DNA of 59,924 nt, from contig JASHOL010000323.1 in assembly GCA_030041135.1 (NCBI GenBank), positions 1 to 59,924 of the forward strand, in the 5' to 3' direction. The first letter of the stretch is position 1. Each line of letters begins with the position of its first letter. The translations under genes were made by a program, and so were the position numbers. The notes beneath the pieces are model-generated. The model ran no database searches, was not told the DNA's origin, and saw nothing but the letters and a program-made list of their open reading frames with translations. This DNA comes from Streptosporangiaceae bacterium. GTDB taxonomy: Bacteria; Actinomycetota; Actinomycetes; Streptosporangiales; Streptosporangiaceae. Positions 43,710 through 52,588 of this stretch are shown one piece after another.

Positions 43710-45431
43710 ATGACGAGACAGGAACCAGAATCGATGCCCGGCGAGGCGGAGGCGGGCCTGATCGGTCCCGAAGCGGGAGCGTTTGGTTCCGTCGACATTG
43801 CCGGCTTCGGGGAGGCCATGCTCCGCGTGCTGGGCCGCGCCATGTCCCGTCGGCCCGAGGTCTCGGAGGCCATGATCCGCTACTGGCAGAGTCTCGCCGC
43901 CATCGGCCCGGGCGCCGCCGCGATCTGGCGCGGCATGCCCAGCGAGCCCGCCGCGCCGCGCGAGCCGACCGCGCCGCCCGACAAGCGGTTTACGGATCCG
44001 GCCTGGACCGGCAACCCGTTCTTTTTCGCGCTGAGGCAGTACTACCTGGCGAACAGTCGGCTGCTGTCCGACCTGCTGGCAGCGGGTGAGGGCGACAGTC
44101 AGCAGGACGCGAAGGCTCGGCTCGCGGCCGGCTTCCTGGCGGACGCGCTCGCGCCGGTGAATTTCCTGCCCACGAATCCGGCCGCTCTCAAGCGGGCCGT
44201 GGACACCGGCGGCCTTAGCCTCCTTGCCGGTGCTCGCAACATGGTCAGCGACATTCTCACCAACGGCGGCATGCCGCGTCAGGTCGATACCCGGCCATTC
44301 AAGCTCGGCGTCAACCTTGCGGCCACGCCGGGAAAGGTTGTGTTCAGGAACGACCTGATGGAGCTACTGCAGTACGCCCCGCAGACGCCACTGGTCCGCG
44401 AGGTGCCATTGCTGGCCAGCCCGCCATGGATCAACAAGTACTACATCATGGACCTGGCGCCTGGCCGCAGCTTCCTGGAGTGGGCAGTGCAGCACGAGCG
44501 GACAGTGTTCGCGATCTCCTACCGCAACCCGGACGCCTCCATGCGCGCGGTCACTCTGGACGACTACCTCATTCACGGCCCGCGCCAGGCCCTTGACGTC
44601 ATCCAGGACATCACCGGGGCGCCGCGGATCGACATCGTCGGGTTGTGCCTCGGCGGCGCGCTGACCGCGATGCTCGCCGCCTACATGGCCGAGACCGGAG
44701 ACGACCGGCTCGGATCGGTCACCCTGCTCAATACGATGCTCGACTACTCCGAGCCCGGGGTGCTCGGAGCGTTCACGGACGAGCAGACGGTGGCCAGGCT
44801 GGAGCGGCAGATGAACGCGACCGGCTACCTCGAAGGCCGCCAGATGGCAGCGGCATTCGACGTGATCAGGGCGAATGACCTGATCTTCAGTTACGTCGTC
44901 TCGAACTGGCTGCTCGGCAAGAATCCGCCTGCCTTCGACATCCTGGCCTGGAATGCCGACAGCACGCGGATGCCTGCCGTCATGCATGCGTTCTACCTGC
45001 GCTGCCTGTATGTGAGGAACGAACTCGCTAACGGCGTGATGGAACTCGCCGGCCGGCGGCTGTCCCTGGCCAATGTCAAGAGCGACGCCTACGTCGTCGG
45101 TGCGGTCAACGATCACATCGTGCCCTGGACGTCCTCTTATAAGGCGACTCATCTGCTCGGCGGAGATGTCAGGTACGTACTGTCCAGCGGTGGTCATGTC
45201 GCGGGGATCGTCAACCCGCCTGGGCCGAAGGCCTGGCTCGAGACGGCGGATGAGTACCCAGGCGACGCGGCGCAGTGGCGACGACTGGCTACGCATAGAC
45301 CTGGGTCCTGGTGGGAGGACTGGACCCGCTGGGCCGGCGCACGAGCGGGCGTGCTCACCGAGCCGCCGCCGACGGGCAGCGCGGCGTTCCCGCCGGCCGG
45401 TGACGTACCCGGTCAGTACGTCCGGGCTTAG
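43710..45431 (+). CDS. phaC: Polyhydroxyalkanoate synthase, class I-like
   Basis: The 573-residue protein has the lipase-like box GLCLGG with catalytic Cys313, Asp468 in NDHIVPW and His496 in GGHVAGIVNPP, the PhaC triad. The length and N-terminal region (TDPAWTGNPFFFALRQYYL-like block FTDPAWTGNPFF) fit class I. It polymerises 3-hydroxyacyl-CoA into granules. AGGAGG precedes the ATG. It lies 109 bases downstream of the thiolase, with a short direct repeat between. Confidence 0.94.
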   Translation: MTRQEPESMPGEAEAGLIGPEAGAFGSVDIAGFGEAMLRVLGRAMSRRPEVSEAMIRYWQSLAAIGPGAAAIWRGMPSEPAAPREPTAPPDKRFTDPAWTGNPFFFALRQYYLANSRLLSDLLAAGEGDSQQDAKARLAAGFLADALAPVNFLPTNPAALKRAVDTGGLSLLAGARNMVSDILTNGGMPRQVDTRPFKLGVNLAATPGKVVFRNDLMELLQYAPQTPLVREVPLLASPPWINKYYIMDLAPGRSFLEWAVQHERTVFAISYRNPDASMRAVTLDDYLIHGPRQALDVIQDITGAPRIDIVGLCLGGALTAMLAAYMAETGDDRLGSVTLLNTMLDYSEPGVLGAFTDEQTVARLERQMNATGYLEGRQMAAAFDVIRANDLIFSYVVSNWLLGKNPPAFDILAWNADSTRMPAVMHAFYLRCLYVRNELANGVMELAGRRLSLANVKSDAYVVGAVNDHIVPWTSSYKATHLLGGDVRYVLSSGGHVAGIVNPPGPKAWLETADEYPGDAAQWRRLATHRPGSWWEDWTRWAGARAGVLTEPPPTGSAAFPPAGDVPGQYVRA

Positions 45432-45432
45432 A

Positions 45433-45447
45433 GGAGGCCCGGCCTCC
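45433..45447 (+). terminator. Hairpin after phaC
   Basis: GGAGGCCCGGCCTCC pairs perfectly around a single C, two bases after the phaC stop. It may attenuate read-through into the phasin gene. There is no T-run. Confidence 0.4.
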
Positions 45448-45454
45448 GGCCTGC

Positions 45455-45484
45455 TTGACACGGCGAATGCTTGCTAGTTATACT
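45455..45484 (+). promoter_or_regulatory. Near-consensus housekeeping promoter for the phasin gene
   Basis: TTGACA at 45455-45460, an 18-base spacer and TATACT at 45479-45484. It is unusually close to consensus for this GC-rich window and lies 58 bases before the phasin ATG. No DosR-like box is near. Confidence 0.65.
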
Positions 45485-45541
45485 GAGCAATTGAGAGGAA
45501 GTATCTCGGGGAATCGCAAGGCCCAGTCCTGAGGAGGAGTA

Positions 45542-45886
45542 ATGGCCGAGTCGAACATCGGGCAGGAGTTCCAGGAGGATGTCCTGAACGCCATCCGCAA
45601 GAGTCAGGCGGCGGTGGTGGAAGCAATCGAGCGCTGGTCCAGCACCGTGCAGTCCATGAAGCCGGAGCTGCCTGAGCTGAATCTGCCCTTCGCGGATAGC
45701 CTCAACGTCGCCGAGAAGCTGCCCAAGCCGGAGGATGTCGTGAAGAGCGCGTACGACTTCGCTGAGCAGCTGCTTGCCAATCAGCGCAAGTTCGCCGAGG
45801 ACGTGCTCAAGGCGACCGCGCCGCTGCTCGCGACGAGCGGCACCAAGTCGTCGCCCGGCAAGAAGAGCGGCAAGGCAGCTGAGTAA
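45542..45886 (+). CDS. Phasin-like polyhydroxyalkanoate granule protein
   Basis: The 114-residue protein is predicted mainly helical, with a middle rich in amphipathic turns (ELPELNLPFADSLNVAEKLP) and LLANQRKFAEDVLKATAPLL, followed by a Lys/Ser-rich tail (KSSPGKKSGKAAE). Small amphipathic helical proteins encoded next to phaC are usually phasins that coat granules; the basic tail could also bind DNA, as in PhaM or PhaF. GAGGAGGAG precedes the ATG. Its own strong promoter suggests abundant expression separate from phaABC. Confidence 0.75.
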   Translation: MAESNIGQEFQEDVLNAIRKSQAAVVEAIERWSSTVQSMKPELPELNLPFADSLNVAEKLPKPEDVVKSAYDFAEQLLANQRKFAEDVLKATAPLLATSGTKSSPGKKSGKAAE

Positions 45887-46018
45887 CCAAGCGGGCGTTT
45901 GCCCGGTATCTCTCCAGCAGCGCGCGACGGCTGGCGGCCCGCCGCGCGCTCGCCGCTGCTTGCGACACGGGGCGCCGGGCGACCCCTGAGACGTCAAGGC
46001 CAAACGTCCCGCGATCGG

Positions 46019-46032
46019 AGGACCGTCGGCCT
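46019..46032. promoter_or_regulatory. DosR-like box (AGGACCGTCGGCCT)
   Basis: A perfect palindrome of a degenerate type (AGGxC..GxCCT). It lies 64 bases before the GNAT/acyl-CoA synthetase start. Confidence 0.5.
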
Positions 46033-46095
46033 GACCAGTGGGGTCTGGAGCCCGGCATCCTGGACACACAGGTGGCGGGCAAAGGGAGAGCGGCA

Positions 46096-48825
46096 ATGTC
46101 ACACACCGGTTCCGGCAGGACTCCTGACGGCGGCGCCACCACGATCGCCGACGCGCGGACACGCGCGTATGCGCTGCTGGCCGACGGCAGCACGGTCGAG
46201 ATCCGGCAGGCGGTGCCTGAGGACGTCGACGCCGTCCGCGAAATGCACGCGAACCTGTCCCCCGATAACGCCTATTTCCGGTTCTTCAGCCTCAGCCCGC
46301 GGGCACCGGAGCGTGAGGCCCAGCGAGTCTGCCGACCGCAGGCATCCGACCATGTCACCCTCCTGGCGCTGCTGAGCGGCAAGCTTGTTGGCGTGGCCGG
46401 CTGGGAGGCCACCGGCAGTCCAGGGCGAGCCGAGATCGCGTTCGCCGTGTCCGACGACATGCACGGCCGGGGCGTAGCCACCCTGCTGCTCGAGCACCTG
46501 GTATCGCTCGGCAGGCAGCGGAACCTCGTCGCGTTCGAGGCCGAGACTCTGCCTGACAACTACGCGATGCAGCAGGTCTTCAGAGATGCGGGCCTGCCGG
46601 TCGAGCGCCATTTCGCCGACGGCGTCATCGAGCTGACCTTCCCGCTGCCGGCCGTTGACGACGAGCGGTTCGATAGATACCTGGACGCGGTTGCCAGACG
46701 GGGCAGCCGCGCCGACGTGGCTAGCCTGCGTCACCTTTTCGAGCCGGCCTCGGTCGCCGTGGTCGGCGCGGGCAGGCGCCGCGGCTCGGTCGGCCGCGAG
46801 ATCCTGCACAACATCGTCGCGGGCGGCTTCGCCGGGCGCGTGTACCCCATCAACCTGCACGGCGGCTCAATCGAGGGCATCACGGCGCTGACTTCGCCGC
46901 TGGAACTGCCCGACGACGTGGATGTAGCGGTGATCGCCGTGCCGTCGGCCGAGGTACCCGAGTCGGCGGACCAATGCGGTCGGCGAGGCGTGCGCGCGCT
47001 GATCGTGATTACAGCGGGCCTCGGGGAGCGCGGCGCGGAGCTGGTCGCGATCTGCCGCCGGTACGGAATGCGGCTTGTCGGCCCCAACTGCTTCGGCCTC
47101 GCCGTGCCCGGTCGGCACCTCAACGCCACGTTCGCGGCGCGGACGCCGCCGCGAGGCACCGCCGGGCTGGTCGTCCAGTCGGGCGGCGTCGGCGTCGCGC
47201 TGGTAGAGCATCTGACCAGGCTCGGCATCGGCGTTTCCTCCTTCGTCTCGGTCGGCGACAAGTACGACGTCTCGAGCAACGACCTGCTGACCTGGTGGGA
47301 ACAGGACGGGCAGACCCGGCTCGCGATCATGTATGTCGAATCGTTCGGTAACCCGCGCGCCTTTGCCAGGACCGCCAGGCGGATCGGCCAGAAGATTCCC
47401 GTGCTCACCGTCATTGGCGGCCGCTCGGCCGCCGGACAGCGGGCGGCCGCGTCGCACACGGCCGCCACCGCGACGCCCCTGGTGACCCAGGAAGCCCTGT
47501 TCGGCCAGGCCGGGATTATCGCCACAGACAGCCTGGGCGAGCTGGTGGATGCGGCCGCCCTCCTGTCGTGCCAGCCCTTGCCGGCCGGGCGTCGCGTCGC
47601 GATCGTGTCCAACGCGGGCGGCGCGGGCGTGCTAGCCGCTGACGCGTGCGGCGACGTCGGCCTGACCGTCGCCGTCCTGGACGCCGCGACGCAGGGACGA
47701 CTGGCGCGGCTGCTGCCGCCAGGAGCGGCCGTCGCCGGACCGGTGGACACGACGGCCGGGGTGAGCACCGAAGTGTTCCGCGCGTGCCTGCGCGAGGTTG
47801 CCGCCGACGCGTCCGTCGATGCGGTCGTCGCGATCGGCGTGCCCACCGCGATCGCCGACCTGAGGATTGCCATCGCAGGCGCGGAGGTGGCCAAGCCCAT
47901 GGCTGCGGTGCTGCTTGATCAGACCGAGTCGGTGCGGTTGATCGGTCCCGGCGGCGAGGAGCCCGAGGATGAGGTCGAGCCGCGGTTGCCAGCCTATGGC
48001 TACCCCGAGTACGCCGTGCGGGCCCTCGGCCATGCCGTCCGCTACCGGGCTTGGCGCGAACGCGACCACGGCCGGCTGGCCGAGCTCAGCGGCCTCGACC
48101 TGGTCAGCGCGCGCGCCGTCGTTTCGGCGTTCCTGACCGCGAACCCGGATGGCGGCTGGCTGGCCGAAGCCGACGCCGTGCAGCTGCTGCGAAGCTTTGG
48201 CGTCCCGATGGTGACGACGCGCGCCGTCACCACCCTGGAGGGCGCGCTGACGGCGGCGGCCGAACTCGGCGGACACGTGGTGCTCAAGGCCGAGGTGACG
48301 GGGCTGGTGCACAAGACCGACGCCGGCGCGGTCAAGCTCGACCTGCGGACGCCCGAGGAGGTGACCGGCGCCTACCAGGAGCTGGCCGCGCAGTTCGGTG
48401 ATGCTCTCCAGCGAGTGCTTGTGCAGCCCATGCTGGCCGGTGGCGTGGAGACCCTGATCGGTGTCGTCCAGGAGCAGATATTCGGTCCGCTCATCGTGTT
48501 CGGCCTCGGAGGCGTGGCCACCGAGGTGCTCGGCGACCATATCGCCCGGCTGTCGCCGCTGACCGACGCCGATGCGGCCGAGATGATCCATGGGGTGCGG
48601 TCCGCTGAACTGCTGACTGGGCACCGGGGTGCTCCGCCCGTGGACACAAAGGGACTGGCCGAAGTCCTGCTACGGGTGTCGAGACTGGCCGATGAGCTGC
48701 CGGAAGTCGCTGAGCTTGACCTCAACCCGGTGATCGCCCGCCCGCAGGACGCGCAGGCAGTCGACGTACGGGTCAGAGTCGCGCCTGCGGCGGCCAGGGA
48801 TCCGTTCCTCCGTCGGCTCAGATAG
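46096..48825 (+). CDS. GNAT acetyltransferase fused to ADP-forming acyl-CoA synthetase
   Basis: The ATG at 46096 with AAAGGGAGAG before it gives 909 residues. Residues about 25-190 form a GNAT domain (acetyl-CoA loop DDMHGRGVATLLLEHL). Residues about 210-670 are the CoA-binding and ligase domains of ADP-forming acetyl-CoA synthetase, keeping the phosphohistidine in AAASHTAA (His454). Residues 685-909 form the ATP-grasp domain (LKAEVTGLVHKTDAGAVKL). It may turn acetyl-CoA into acetate plus ATP, act as a Pat-type protein acetyltransferase, or both. Retention of His454 favours real ligase activity (inference). Confidence 0.88.
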   Translation: MSHTGSGRTPDGGATTIADARTRAYALLADGSTVEIRQAVPEDVDAVREMHANLSPDNAYFRFFSLSPRAPEREAQRVCRPQASDHVTLLALLSGKLVGVAGWEATGSPGRAEIAFAVSDDMHGRGVATLLLEHLVSLGRQRNLVAFEAETLPDNYAMQQVFRDAGLPVERHFADGVIELTFPLPAVDDERFDRYLDAVARRGSRADVASLRHLFEPASVAVVGAGRRRGSVGREILHNIVAGGFAGRVYPINLHGGSIEGITALTSPLELPDDVDVAVIAVPSAEVPESADQCGRRGVRALIVITAGLGERGAELVAICRRYGMRLVGPNCFGLAVPGRHLNATFAARTPPRGTAGLVVQSGGVGVALVEHLTRLGIGVSSFVSVGDKYDVSSNDLLTWWEQDGQTRLAIMYVESFGNPRAFARTARRIGQKIPVLTVIGGRSAAGQRAAASHTAATATPLVTQEALFGQAGIIATDSLGELVDAAALLSCQPLPAGRRVAIVSNAGGAGVLAADACGDVGLTVAVLDAATQGRLARLLPPGAAVAGPVDTTAGVSTEVFRACLREVAADASVDAVVAIGVPTAIADLRIAIAGAEVAKPMAAVLLDQTESVRLIGPGGEEPEDEVEPRLPAYGYPEYAVRALGHAVRYRAWRERDHGRLAELSGLDLVSARAVVSAFLTANPDGGWLAEADAVQLLRSFGVPMVTTRAVTTLEGALTAAAELGGHVVLKAEVTGLVHKTDAGAVKLDLRTPEEVTGAYQELAAQFGDALQRVLVQPMLAGGVETLIGVVQEQIFGPLIVFGLGGVATEVLGDHIARLSPLTDADAAEMIHGVRSAELLTGHRGAPPVDTKGLAEVLLRVSRLADELPEVAELDLNPVIARPQDAQAVDVRVRVAPAAARDPFLRRLR

Positions 48826-48848
48826 AGGCCAGAACCTCATTCCCGCGC

Positions 48849-48862
48849 GGGGCGAAGGTCCC
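48849..48862. promoter_or_regulatory. DosR-like box (GGGGCGAAGGTCCC)
   Basis: Reverse reading GGGACCTTCGCCCC. It lies 72 bases before the Usp start at 48934. Confidence 0.62.
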
Positions 48863-48933
48863 CCCGGAGGGGTAGGAACGCCCCTGACAGGCTCGCGAGC
48901 CCTGCGCGACGGTTGAGATAGGAGCGATTCTTG

Positions 48934-49407
48934 GTGGTGAGGGCTATGAGCCGGCCGGGTAGTACAGAACGGCGCATTGTGGTCGGAGTGGATGGATCGG
49001 ACCAGTCGAGGGCTGCGCTGCGGTGGGCCATGCGGCAGGCCGCGCTGACGGGGACGGCGGTCCAGGCCGTCATCGCGTGGCACTACCCGGTGATGGCCGG
49101 CGGGTACGGCTGGGCGCCGGTTTCGGCGATGGATGCCACCGATTTCGGGGAGGTCGCCGCGAAGACGCTCGCCGAGGTCATCGCGGACGAGGCTGACCCG
49201 GCCAGCAGCGTGCGGGTCAGCACGTCGGTGATGGAGGGCAACGCAGCTCAGGTGCTGCTGAAGGCGGCCAAGGGAGCCGAGTTGCTGGTCGTCGGCAGTC
49301 GCGGGCACGGTGGCTTCGCCGGAGCGCTGCTCGGCTCCGTGAGCCAGCACTGCGTGCACCTCTCGCCGTGCCCGATTGTGATCGTACGGGGCAAGGCCGG
49401 GAACTAG
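48934..49407 (+). CDS. Universal stress protein (UspA family)
   Basis: The GTG at 48934, with GGAG about nine bases before it, gives 157 residues; an ATG at 48946 is also possible. It begins RRIVVGVDGSDQSRAALRWA and has the ATP motif GSRGHGGFAGALLGSVSQH near residues 122-140, then CPIVIVRG. It closely resembles the Usp at 55390, both having AWHYPV after strand two. It is followed after 54 bases by a CBS-BON gene, probably in one operon. Confidence 0.93.
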   Translation: MVRAMSRPGSTERRIVVGVDGSDQSRAALRWAMRQAALTGTAVQAVIAWHYPVMAGGYGWAPVSAMDATDFGEVAAKTLAEVIADEADPASSVRVSTSVMEGNAAQVLLKAAKGAELLVVGSRGHGGFAGALLGSVSQHCVHLSPCPIVIVRGKAGN

Positions 49408-49461
49408 GGGCCGAGGCTGGGAGCCGGAGGACAGAGCGCGCTCGACGGGGAGGACAGAGCG

Positions 49462-50106
49462 ATGACCGCGACAGTCGGGGACGTGATGACCACGAGCGTG
49501 GTCGCGTTGCGTGAGGAAGCGGACTACAAGCAGATCGTGACGGCGCTGCACCGCTATCGGGTCAGCGCATGCCCGGTCGTCGATCAGGACAACCGGGTGA
49601 TCGGGCTGGTGTCCGAGGCCGATCTGCTGCTGAAGCTGACCGACCCCGAATTCCCGCCGGGGCTCGAGCGCCTGAACTGGCGGCTGCATCAGGACAATAA
49701 GGCGAACGCGCTCACTGCCGAACAGCTGATGACCAGCCCGGCGATTGCCGTTCACCCGTGGGCTCCGCTCTCAGAGGCCGCGCGTCAGATGGAGCAGTGG
49801 CAGATCAAGCGGCTGCCCGTCGTCGACCAGGATGAGCGGCTCGTCGGGATCGTAACGCGATCCGACGTGCTGAGCGTGTACGAGCGGCCAGACGCTGACA
49901 TCTGGAACGAGGTAACCAAGGTCATCATCGACCAGGAGTTCGGGCTGGACCCTGACACGATGGAGGTCACGGTCAGGTACGGAATCGTGACCGTCACCGG
50001 GTCGGTGGAGCAGCCGGAAGTGGCACTACGCCTGCTGGCCCGCATCCGGCACGCAGAGGGCGTCATCGGCGTGCGAGACCGCATGAGCTATCCGCGGGCG
50101 AACTAA
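49462..50106 (+). CDS. CBS-pair and BON domain protein (second copy)
   Basis: The 214-residue protein has CBS repeats at about residues 4-60 (VGDVMTTSVVALREEADYKQIV; DNRVIGLVSEADLL) and 84-140 (AEQLMTSPAIAVHPWAPLSEAA; ERLVGIVTRSDVLSVYE), and a BON domain at about 150-210 (MEVTVRYGIVTVTGSV). It is highly similar in layout to the copy at 30120, suggesting duplication. GGGGAGGA precedes the ATG. CBS pairs usually sense ATP, ADP or AMP. Confidence 0.92.
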   Translation: MTATVGDVMTTSVVALREEADYKQIVTALHRYRVSACPVVDQDNRVIGLVSEADLLLKLTDPEFPPGLERLNWRLHQDNKANALTAEQLMTSPAIAVHPWAPLSEAARQMEQWQIKRLPVVDQDERLVGIVTRSDVLSVYERPDADIWNEVTKVIIDQEFGLDPDTMEVTVRYGIVTVTGSVEQPEVALRLLARIRHAEGVIGVRDRMSYPRAN

Positions 50107-50116
50107 GCCACTCGGA

Positions 50117-50785
50117 CTACCGGGCAGCATGGATCCGGATCCGGCGCCCGGTGATCTGCTCGGGCACGAGCCGGATGTAGGTGTCGCGCTCGCCGCTGGG
50201 CCACGGTTCGATGTCGAGACCGTCGGCCGCGCTCAGGTCGTCGGGGCGGGTGAGGATCGTCGCGGTCCCGCTGACGAGTACGCTCCAGCCCTCGCTCAGC
50301 ATGTCGTCGATGTGGTCGACGTCGAACGAGACTCTGTGCTGGCTGACCGCTCCGGCCGCGGCGGTGCGGTCGTCGGTCCTGAAGACCACGGCGTCGCCCA
50401 GCAGCGCGTAATTCACCGGAACGGCCACCGGTCCCCGGTCGGCGTTGTACAGGAATCTGCCGACTCCGCCCGGGCGGATGTAGGCCCAGCATTCCTGCTC
50501 CGTGAGCACCTCCAGCGTTGGGTGCTGGTCGGCGCCATGCTGTCCGGGCGGCGCCGTCAGGCCCGCGCCCGAGAGCGCGTCGGGCGTAGTCCCCAAGGCG
50601 GCGGCCAGCCGAGCCAGCGCCCCTCGCGACGGATCTGGCGTCCGGCTCGTCTCCAGATAGCCAAGGTAGTCAGGCGCCATTCCCGCCAGCGCCGCGGCAT
50701 CTTCGCGGCTAAGGCCGACGCGGGCCCGCTGATCCGAAATCCGCCGGCCCAGGTCCGTTCCGCCGACGTCGCTTCGATCGGTCAC
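50117..50785 (-). CDS. HTH (XRE) and PPOX flavin-domain fusion
   Basis: The GTG at 50785 with GGAGG six bases before it gives 222 residues. Residues about 10-70 are an XRE-type helix-turn-helix (RRISDQRARVGLSREDAAALAGM, then YLGYLETSRTPDP). Residues about 90-220 are a pyridoxamine-phosphate-oxidase-like split barrel (CWAYIRPGGVGRFLYN; VPVNYALLGDAVVFRT). The fusion suggests a DNA-binding regulator that senses a flavin, F420 or related ligand; targets are unknown. A DosR-like box lies 118 bases upstream. Confidence 0.87.
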   Translation of the reverse strand: MTDRSDVGGTDLGRRISDQRARVGLSREDAAALAGMAPDYLGYLETSRTPDPSRGALARLAAALGTTPDALSGAGLTAPPGQHGADQHPTLEVLTEQECWAYIRPGGVGRFLYNADRGPVAVPVNYALLGDAVVFRTDDRTAAAGAVSQHRVSFDVDHIDDMLSEGWSVLVSGTATILTRPDDLSAADGLDIEPWPSGERDTYIRLVPEQITGRRIRIHAAR

Positions 50786-50902
50786 GTCGTCCTCCGCTCT
50801 GATCGGTCTAAACGCCCTGGTTGGTGCCGCTCGGGCATCGTCCAAGGCCGTGCCGCCAACTGTACGATTCCCAGCCTGGCAGGCCGCGCGTCTGCCTTAG
50901 TA

Positions 50903-50916
50903 GGGCCATTGGACCC
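50903..50916. promoter_or_regulatory. DosR-like box (GGGCCATTGGACCC)
   Basis: Palindromic in its ends (GGG...CCC) but departs from the usual GGGAC/GTCCC halves. It lies between the divergent HTH-PPOX and Rv1733c-like genes. Confidence 0.42.
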
Positions 50917-50995
50917 TGCCTGGCCGGTGACGCTCGGGTCGGCGGACGGCGAGCGTGCCGCGGGGCATGCCGCGGGCCGTCGGTCCGGGTCCGAC

Positions 50996-51009
50996 GGGAC
51001 GAATGACCC
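50996..51009. promoter_or_regulatory. DosR-like box (GGGACGAATGACCC)
   Basis: Perfect left half; right half with two changes. It lies 64 bases before the Rv1733c-like start at 51073. Confidence 0.5.
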
Positions 51010-51072
51010 TTCTGCATCAGCGCCGGAGCAGGGAACGTTGCCTCGAGGGCCTGGGTGGGAGGTGGATCTCCA

Positions 51073-51657
51073 GTGAACCGATGGTGGCAGTTCGCTAGGC
51101 GACGGTCGCGGCGCCGCGGCAACCCGCTGTGGCGCAGGGTGGACCGGATCGAGACGCGAGCGATGACCGGGCTGCTGGCAGCGGCCATCCTTGCCAGCGT
51201 CGTGCTCGGTGTGCTGGCCGGCAATCGTGCCGACTCCCAGGGTCTGCGTCAGGAGCGCTCGGAGCGCGGTTGGCGGCCCGCGATCGCCACGCTCGAGCAG
51301 AACGCCGCCCAGTCGACGGCAGATACCGTCGGCTCGGACGTCACCTGGGTACCCGCGCGCTGGCAGCTGCCCGACGGGCAACATCGGTCAGGTCAGGTCG
51401 CCGCCGAGCTCGACGCTCGTGCCGGTCAGAAGGTGATGATCTGGATCAACTCCACCGGAATGCCGACAACTCCGCCGTTGACATCTGCCGGCGTGCGCGG
51501 CCAGGTCGTCTCGATCGTCGCGTCGGTTGTCATCGCCATCACGATCGTGGCTGGCATCGCCGCCTGTGGGATCCGCTTGTTCTGCAACCGGCGCCGCATG
51601 GCGGGCTGGCAGCGAGACTGGGACGCGGTCGGGCCAACCTGGTCCCGGTACCGGTAA
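51073..51657 (+). CDS. Rv1733c-like membrane protein
   Basis: The GTG at 51073 with GGAGGTGG before it gives 194 residues. A basic start with RRGNPLWRRVDRIETRAM leads into a helix (about residues 34-54), an extracytoplasmic part with VPARWQLPDGQHRSG and KVMIWINSTG, a second helix (about 137-158) and a tail ending GWQRDWDAVGPTWSRYR. The NPL-R-DR start, VPARW, and IWVDS-like motifs match M. tuberculosis Rv1733c, a DosR-induced membrane antigen of unknown function, as I recall that sequence. Confidence 0.85.
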   Translation: MNRWWQFARRRSRRRGNPLWRRVDRIETRAMTGLLAAAILASVVLGVLAGNRADSQGLRQERSERGWRPAIATLEQNAAQSTADTVGSDVTWVPARWQLPDGQHRSGQVAAELDARAGQKVMIWINSTGMPTTPPLTSAGVRGQVVSIVASVVIAITIVAGIAACGIRLFCNRRRMAGWQRDWDAVGPTWSRYR

Positions 51658-51685
51658 ATGCGGAGCGCTCGGCGGGCCCAGATCC

Positions 51686-52540
51686 TTAATCGGCCGGATC
51701 CGCTATGCGCGCTGTTGGCTCGACATCGGTGCGGGCGACGTCGAGCACTCCATCCAGGCCGGCGATCAGCTCGATGGCCAGGCGCAACTCCGACTTGAGG
51801 TCTTCGCCCGGATGACCAGTCAGCGTCACCATCCCGTTGCACACGGTCGCCGTGACGGTCTGCGGGACGTCCGGCATTACCTCGGCGAGTAGCTCGGCCA
51901 CTTGTGCGGCGATCTCCGCGTCCGGCCGCAAGTAGAGCCTGAGCAGATCGCGGCGGCTGACGATGCCGAGGAGTTTCCCATCCTGGTCGACCACGGGCAG
52001 CCTGCTCACCCGATGCTCGGTCATGGACCGCGCCGCCGAAGCAACCGGCGCGTCCGGCCGTATGGTAATCGCCGGTGCGGTCATGAGGTGCTCGGCGGTC
52101 GGGGCTAGCGGCCGCTGGCCGAGATGGAGGAGGCTCCTCTTCTGGTGTGTCTTCGCCGCGACTGCGACCAGGTCCGCGTCGGTCACCATGCCGGCCACGC
52201 GCCTGCCGAGCATCAGCACGGGCATTCCGCCAATGTGATGGCTTGCGAGCATGGTCGCGATCTCTTTGTAGGGCGTGATCCGATCGATCGATATCACCGA
52301 CGTCGTCATGATGTCGCGCACCCGGCTGTGATGTCGCCCGTGGTGACGCGGGGCATTGTGGGCCGACGCGGAGTCGGCGCCGGTCACCGGCTGGCCGCCC
52401 GGCCGATCACCTACATGACCGGCTACCTGTTGAACGGCACGAGTCACGTCGGCCTCGACCGCCCGGCCTTGCAGCGAGTCGTAGTACGCCGCGCCTAGGT
52501 GACGCAGCATGGCATCCAGATGGACATCACGGCGACTCAT
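51686..52540 (-). CDS. CBS-pair and BON domain protein with N-terminal extension (third copy)
   Basis: The 284-residue protein starts with about 75 extra residues: a helical RRDVHLDAMLRHLGAAYYDSLQGRA segment seen before other actinobacterial CBS proteins, then a His-rich linker. CBS repeats lie at about 76-130 (VRDIMTTSVISIDRITPYKEIA) and 148-205 (AEHLMTAPAITIRPDAPVASAA), then a BON domain at about 215-275. A GGGGAGGA ribosome binding site precedes the ATG. It may serve as a nucleotide or redox sensor with the other two copies. Confidence 0.9.
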   Translation of the reverse strand: MSRRDVHLDAMLRHLGAAYYDSLQGRAVEADVTRAVQQVAGHVGDRPGGQPVTGADSASAHNAPRHHGRHHSRVRDIMTTSVISIDRITPYKEIATMLASHHIGGMPVLMLGRRVAGMVTDADLVAVAAKTHQKRSLLHLGQRPLAPTAEHLMTAPAITIRPDAPVASAARSMTEHRVSRLPVVDQDGKLLGIVSRRDLLRLYLRPDAEIAAQVAELLAEVMPDVPQTVTATVCNGMVTLTGHPGEDLKSELRLAIELIAGLDGVLDVARTDVEPTARIADPAD

Positions 52541-52588
52541 GGTGTCCTCCCCTGAGAACTTGCGAGGATTGCTGGCGCAACCGGCCGC

